Assembly: GCA_023614405.1 (NCBI GenBank)
Contig: CM042693.1
Span: forward strand, 158,922,731 to 158,986,730
Direction: 5' to 3'
DNA: 64,000 bases
From: Avena insularis
Lineage: Eukaryota > Streptophyta > Magnoliopsida > Poales > Poaceae
Shown one piece after another: positions 58,501 to 64,000 of the stretch. Made by a program: the position numbers and the translations under genes. Numbering within the stretch: position 1 is the stretch's first letter; each line of letters starts with the position of its first letter. The notes beneath the pieces were generated by a model that saw nothing but the letters and a program-made list of their open reading frames with translations, searched no databases and was not told the DNA's origin.

Positions 58501-59122
58501 GTTTTGTTTGATTTGTGTCTGCAACCCGTTTGATGAAATGGCCGCATGAAATCAAGTTTTGAATTTTGAAATGAATTTTGGTGGGTTTTCTAGATTGGTG
58601 CTGGTGAGTCTGCAGATGCTTGGGTTTTGAAAGTTGAGCTTGTTTGAGTGGGTTTTGGAAAAGTGGGATCTTCCCATATGAAGAAGATTCAATTTTGAAT
58701 TGTCATTTAAACTATGCATTTGAAAGTTTCTGGATGATCACAAAGTGGGCCTTGATACTTTGTTATGAGTACATTCAAGGGGTGCAAAGATCCAGAAAAG
58801 TTTCTGTTAGGTTCTGAAAGTTTGAGACAACCAAAGTAGGCATGTGAGTTAAATTGGTCAAAATGACCATTCACTTAATATATTTGTTTTGATTTACTTG
58901 TCTTTAGGAAAAGTGTGGGAAATGTTTTAGATGATGTTCATTTCACCTAAGAAACATTTTACAAGCAATGGATCACACAAACAAGGTGGTTTTAAAGAAA
59001 TTCAAAATCCATGCATACACATATACATGCATTCATGAGTTTATTTAGAAAAGTTTTTGTTAACCCTAAACTTGATGATTAGTGTTTTGATGATCTAAGT
59101 TTGATATTTTTGGGATGTTACA
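55551..59122 (-). repeat. 5' LTR (element sense) of the nested chromovirus
   Basis: 3572 bp, highly similar to 45687-49741. It has one 452-bp deletion (join at about 58310) and several small indels in the GC-rich island. The deletion removes the TATA box and adjoining promoter sequence. Confidence 0.95.
55890..56191 (-). other. Shared palindrome pair and hairpin, nested 5' LTR
   Basis: Palindrome 1 is a perfect CTCTGCAGAG (56182-56191). Palindrome 2 is CTATTCGAATAG (56163-56174). The hairpin is GAGTAC, a 7-nt loop, then GTACTC (55890-55908). Confidence 0.75.
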
Positions 59123-59127
59123 ATTCC

Positions 59128-61434
59128 AAGACTGAAGAGGAGCACGCTGAAAATCTTCGTTTGGTGTTGACAAAACTTCGAGAACATCGTCTTTATGCCA
59201 AGTTTTCCAAATGTGAGTTCTGGTTACAAGAGCTCGTATTCCTTGGTCATGTTGTTTCCGCTCAAGGGGTTGCTGTTATCCCAGATAAGGTTCAAACCAT
59301 CCTCGACTGGGAGTCTCCTAAATCCGTAAAGGATGTCCGAAGTTTTCTTGGGATGGCTGGTTATTACCATCGATTCATCGAGAACTTCTCCAGGATTGAA
59401 AAGCCAATGACTGATCTTATTAAGAAGGATAAGAAGTTCGAATGGTATGATAAGGCTGAAGAAAGCTTCCAAATGCTGAAAACCAAGTTAACAACTGCTC
59501 CGGTGCTGGTTCTTCCAGACACTAGTAAGGACTTTGTTGTCTTCTGCGATGCTTCTCAGCAAGGTCTCGGATGTGTGTTTATGCAAGAGGGGCATGTGGT
59601 GGCGTATGCCTCCCGTCAGCTAAAACCACATGAGAACAACTACCCAACTCATGATCTTGAGCTTGCAGCTGTTGTTCATGCTCTCAAGCAATGGCGACAT
59701 TATCTTCTCGGTAGTCGTTGCGAGTTATACTCGGATCATTAGAGTCTGAAGTATCTTTTCACACAACCTTATCTGAATCTCAGGCAAAGAAGATGGTTGG
59801 AACTCATCAAGGACTATGATTTGGGTATCAACTATCAACCTGGGAAAGCCAATGTCGTTGCTGACGCGTTAAGTCGTAAGTCTTATTGCAAAAATTTGAT
59901 GATCAAACAATCTCAACCTTCTCTTCATGAGGAATTTGCTCGATTGAATCTTGAAGTAGTTCCTCGTGGATTCCTTTCTACTCTTGAAGTGAAGTCTTCT
60001 CTAGAGGATCAGATCAAAGCTGCTCAAAGGCAAGATCCTGAGGTTGACATGATTAAAGAGAACATTGCCAGTGGAGTTGCTAAATGTTTCTCTATTAACA
60101 ATGAAGGAGTTCTCTACTTTGGTAACCGTTTGGTAGTGCCGAACGGAGATGACTTGAAGAAGATAATTCTTACCGAAGCTCATGAATCACCTCTTTTCAT
60201 TCACCTCGGAGGTACCAAGATGTATCAGGATCTTCGTCAAAGATTCTGGTGGTCTGGTATGAAGAAGGATATCGCTCGTTTTGTTGCTGAATGTGACGTT
60301 TGCCGTCGTGTCAAAGCTGAGCACCAAAGACCCGCTGGTCTCCTACAACCACATCGTATTCCTGAGTGGAAATGGGATGAAATCAGTATGTACTTCATCA
60401 CTGGTCTCCTTTAAACTCAAAAAGGAAATGATGCAATATGGGTGATCGTTGATTACCTGTCCAAGGTCGCTCACTTTCTTCCCATCATGGAAAGCCTTCG
60501 AGCGAGTGAACTGGCTGATCTTTACATCTCTCGGATTGTTGTTCTTCATGGTATTGCTAAGAAGATAACATCTGACCATGGAAGTTTGTTCACCTCCAAG
60601 TTCTCGGAAAGTTTCCAAACTGCTATGGGAACTCGCCTTTCCTTCAGCACAGCTTATCATCCTAGCACCGGTGGTCAAACCGAAAGAGTGAATCAAATCC
60701 TTGAAGACATTCTTAGAGCGTGTGTCATATCTTTTGGCAAGAATTGGGAGAAATGCCTTCCTTTTGCTGAATTCTCCTACAATAACAGTTTTCAGTCCAG
60801 TATTGGTATGGAACCATTCCAGTTTCTATATGGAAGAACCCGCCGTACTCCTTTGAACTGGTCAGAAACCAGCGAAAGAAAGTTCTTTGGTTCGGATATG
60901 ATCCAGGAAGCAGAAGATCAAGTTCGTATCATTCGAGAAGGTTTGAAAACTGCTCAGTCTCGTCAGAAAAGCTATCATGATCGTCATCATCAATATATTG
61001 AATATGAAGTCGGTGATCAAGCTTATCTCTGGGTCACTCCTCTGAAGGGTGTCCATCGTTTCGGTATCAAAGGCAAACTGGCTCCTCGCTATGTTGGTCC
61101 TTTCCGTGTTCTATCTAGGCAAGGTAACCTCGCATACTAGTTGGTGTTGCCTGCAAACTTCCGTGAGGTGCATGACGTCTTTCATGTGTCTCAACTCAAG
61201 CGTTGGTTCAAAGATCCTGTCCGTGGTGTTGATCACCAAACTCTTGATCTCCAGAAGGATCTGACTTATCGTGAGTATCCTGTTCGTATCCTTGATGAAA
61301 CTGAGCGCAAAACTCGTCGTAAAAACATCAAGTTCCTAAAAGTTCAATGGTCTCATCACTCTGAGGACGAAGCAACCTGGGAACAAGAAGATCTTCTTAG
61401 ATCTGAGTACCCTGCCTTCTTTTCTAAAACTTAG
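59128..61434 (+). pseudogene. Chromovirus RT C-terminus, RNase H, integrase and chromodomain
   Basis: This continues the same frame after the nested element ([12 protein letters not shown]). The order is RT thumb ([17 protein letters not shown]), RNase H ([38 protein letters not shown]), the integrase zinc region ([13 protein letters not shown] with [20 protein letters not shown]), the integrase core, the GPY/F-type tail (LAPRYVGPFRVLSRQ), and a chromodomain (KVQWSHHSEDEATWEQEDLL). In the core the second Asp (60574-60576) and the Glu (60682-60684) are present, but the first Asp is Tyr (SMYFITG, 60391-60393). Stops: TAG 59740-59742, TAA 60412-60414, TAG 61138-61140; the natural stop is TAG 61432-61434. 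Confidence 0.92.
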
Positions 61435-61456
61435 GAATCTCGGGTCAAGATTCTTG

Positions 61457-61470
61457 TAAGGGGGTAGAGC
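61457..61470 (+). other. Polypurine tract of the plus-strand chromovirus
   Basis: TAAGGGGGTAGAGC directly before the 3' LTR. The purine run is the plus-strand priming site. Confidence 0.8.
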
Positions 61471-64000
61471 TTTAACAGCCCAAGCTTGTAATAAATGTAC
61501 TTAGTACTTAAAGCATGGCATGCATGTGTTAAACCTAATGAACTATATGCATAAGACCAAGTATGTTGAATTATATACAAGTACAAACCCTAAACCCTAA
61601 CCCTCCCCCTCTATTTGACAGCATTCAAATAGTTTTGAATTTTTGAAAATGACAAAATGTTTTGAGCCCAAAAGGATTAATAGGGCTCCTGCAATATTTC
61701 AAATATTTCTAACAAAGTCTTGTATTTCCAATTATTCAAAGCAGAACTCAAATGAAAATACTAAAGACAAAACTGAAATCAGAAAAAGGAAAAGGTTTTG
61801 TTAAAAAAATAGAGCCGTAGCAAGCTAGGCCGCAGCCCAGCAAACTTCCTCCCCTCTATTTCTCTCCCGTGGCCCAGCACCCGGCCCAAGCCAGCCCGCC
61901 AGCGGCCTCGTACCGCTTCGGCCCCGAGGATGCTTCGTCGTCTTTGTCCCCGACGAGCAAGATGCTCGCTGGCGCTGCGCCCGCCGTCCGCCGTCGCCGC
62001 GATGCCCGCCCGCGCCAGGATCCTCGCTACCGACCATCTCCGCGTCTACAAGTATCCCTGCAGGCGCTCGGACGAACCCTAGATCCCCTTTTTCCCATTT
62101 CCCCGTGCCAACTCGAACCCTAGCCCGCCATGGCCATTGGCTAGTCGTCGTTGCCGGCCTCCCCGAGCCCATCCGACACCGCCACGAGCTCCGGCCTGCT
62201 CCACTCCGTCCTCCTACAGAAGGAATTGACGAGGGGCGCTGTGATTCGTCGCCATCGACTGCTTCTTCCCCGACCCCGACGTGCTCCGCCGCTCGCCTCG
62301 CCGTAGATTCCGTCCTCGCCTGGCTTCCCCGACGCTCCTGCAAGCATCGTGGTGAGCCCCCGGTGCTCAAGGCACCCTCCGCTTGCCCTCTAGCCTCTCG
62401 TAGCCGTCGCGCACCGTCGATCTGCAAGCGTCGCTGCTGCCGCTCGTCGTTGACCAAGCTCCAGTGACCCTAGACCAGTGGCACCGCCAACCACGTGTTT
62501 GCCTCGCCCAGCTGATTCGAACGCCCCCTCTCGCGTGTCCATGCACGCTTTGGATCGCCACCGACGACCACTATCTGGCGCTGACGTGGCGCTGACGCCA
62601 GGCTTGCGTGGCTTGCTGAGGTGGCTTTGGGCCCAGCAATCAGTGGCTGGGTATGGCGTCTACCTCAGTGAGAAAAGTTAGGGATAGGACCCCGACGTCA
62701 GCATGATGCAATATTTGCTTTTCCTTTTAATAAATGTTTTCTGGAATATAAATAAATACTTGTGGGCCACCCCTGCCAGCATTTTAACAATTTCAATAAA
62801 TGTTTTCAGAAATGAATAAAACTATGACATGTGGGCCCAAGTTGGAAAATAATTTAAATATTCCAAAAAGATTTGAAATGAATTAAAAGTTGATAAATTC
62901 ATAACTAATTCATTTTAAATCAGAAAAATACAAATAATATATCAAAATGATCAGAAAAATGAGTTCTACTTATTTAAGCTATAATCATACATTGATCAAC
63001 AACTTTAATGAAAAGTTTAATTACAGAACAAAATCAACCCCTCTCATGTGTTCCCGGAGTTTTCCGAGTTAGGGTTTTCAACCCTCGGAACCCCGTTTAA
63101 GTTGTCGAGCATGTTTTAGGGTTCCATTTCAATGCAATTCAACTTGTCATATCATCATACTTGTTTTAGCATTGCATCGATGCCATGTCTTGATTGTTGC
63201 CTTTCTTTCCGGTATCGGTTCTTCGCGATAGGATACGAACCCGAGGTTGAAGTCAACAACACTGAAGATCCATATCTGTCTACTGACGGACAAGGCAAGC
63301 GTATCCTCTCATTCTGAACCTACTTTTACAAATTATATTACTTTCTCGCTATGATGCACACGATTCCAATGTGGTCTTTTGTCAGTAGTTAGTGTTACCT
63401 ATCTGCTGCATACCTAGGTATGGCATCTGAGCGTTGCTAGAGGTTCTGACATTGACAACTTAGCCATGCATAGTATCAATGTCTGATCTATCCGAACGAT
63501 GAATCAGAGGTGCCGGAGAATCTAGAAAGGTAGGAGGTGGTGACATCATCGAAGGAGATAACTAATCATGCTAAGGCTTGTATGGGAGGCCACACTGCGT
63601 GTGGTTTTTGTAGTCCCATGCTCGAGGTCCCGAGTTCTTGCCTCTTGAACCAAGATGAGTGTACAACCACACGGGGCTATGGGAACCCCTCGATTGACTA
63701 ACTTTCCTAGTAGATTCCATGAGTCACATAGTTCGGGCTTTCCATTTGGCATACGCATTAAAAAACTTTTCGAAATGGGGAGGTGAAGGAGGTGCATCAT
63801 AACAGGTAGTGAAGCATGGACCGGGTTGCTTGGGGTAGATAGCGCCCCTTGTAAACCAACCTCGCCTCACATCTTTAAGTACCAGCTTCGGGATTCGACC
63901 CGTTACGGCGAAATCATACTTATTGCGTGACTCATGGTCTCGGCGAAAGAAAGGTAAAGGTCATGGTCAACCACCCTCTGCCGGCCTTCCAAGGAAGAGG
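61471..64000 (+). repeat. 3' LTR of the plus-strand chromovirus (partial)
   Basis: Starts TTTAACAGCCC, a mutated form of TGTAACACCCC. It is collinear with the 5' LTR to the window edge (about three quarters of the LTR). Compared with the 5' copy it lacks 57 bp equivalent to 41647-41703, plus several small indels in the CpG island. Confidence 0.92.

Larger units (their letters stand above)
45687..59122 (-). mobile_element. Ty3/gypsy chromovirus, minus strand, nested, TSD ATTCC
   Basis: 13,436 bp from TGTCAACACCC to GGGATGTTACA, flanked by perfect 5-bp duplications ATTCC (45682-45686 and 59123-59127). On the minus strand: 5' LTR (55551-59122), Met-type primer site, an extra open frame, gag, protease, RT, RNase H, integrase with a decayed chromodomain, polypurine tract, and 3' LTR (45687-49741). 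Coding damage includes both stops and frameshifts. It is younger than the element it sits in. Confidence 0.96.
39714..64000 (+). mobile_element. Ty3/gypsy chromovirus, plus strand, split by a nested element
   Basis: 5' LTR, primer-binding site, a single-frame gag-pol ending in a chromodomain, polypurine tract, and a 3' LTR that runs off the window. Its own length without the insert would be about 14 kb (LTRs of about 3.4 kb). The reading frame has five stop codons but no frameshift. The nested element at 45687-59122 lies in RT. The chromodomain places it among chromoviruses; the Met-type primer site and long LTRs suggest the Tekay/Del group (inference). Confidence 0.92.

Overview
This window is intergenic DNA from a large grass genome, most likely Triticeae (wheat, barley, rye or Aegilops). 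That placement is inference: it rests on very long (3-4 kb) chromovirus LTRs, a CACTA element of the type usual in Triticeae, a solo LTR running from TGATACGTCC to GTGGGTCATCA, and a Tat-lineage gypsy element with an antisense spliced gene. I see no intact host gene, tRNA, rRNA or CRISPR array. Almost everything is nested, decayed transposable-element sequence, but many insertion boundaries can be read to the base from terminal dinucleotides and target-site duplications (TSDs). Layout, left to right: 1-317 is a reverse-transcriptase (RT) scrap on the minus strand ending in a 25-bp templated duplication. 318-5048 is a left-truncated long LTR-like block. 5049-9253 is unassigned AT-rich DNA. 9254-22259 is a minus-strand Tat-lineage Ty3/gypsy element with about 0.49-kb LTRs. 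Its pol is on the minus strand; an intron-containing gene on the plus strand has its own promoter. This element has itself received a 1.5-kb solo LTR (12453-13958, TSD GTCCC) and a 1.04-kb LTR fragment flanked by a 375-bp duplication (18035-19071). 22789-27750 is a minus-strand CACTA element that has lost most of its transposase but keeps a second gene with a C48-protease-like end. 28192-33510 is a minus-strand Helitron (TCTCTACTAT start, hairpin and CTAG end, A/T target). 33620-36715 is a solo LTR with TSD GTTTT. 36963-39713 is a minus-oriented long LTR. From 39714 past the window end lies a plus-strand chromovirus whose RT is split by a second, minus-strand chromovirus at 45687-59122 (TSD ATTCC). 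Removing the insert and one TSD copy restores the reading frame exactly. The most interesting observations concern structure inside the LTRs. Six LTR copies from about four divergent families carry two short palindromes 17-20 bp apart, and then a GAGTAC/GTACTC hairpin, at near-constant distance from the LTR 3' end. The palindrome sequences differ between families while staying self-complementary, as expected for a selected nucleic-acid structure (packaging, dimerisation or 3'-end formation are guesses). Second is the Tat element: an antisense gene with inverted CCAAT boxes, an E2F-type site and a TATA box, plus a decamer identical to its polypurine tract that starts the units of a 60-bp tandem array and recurs through its 3' region. 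All family and domain calls are from motif recognition; no database search was run.
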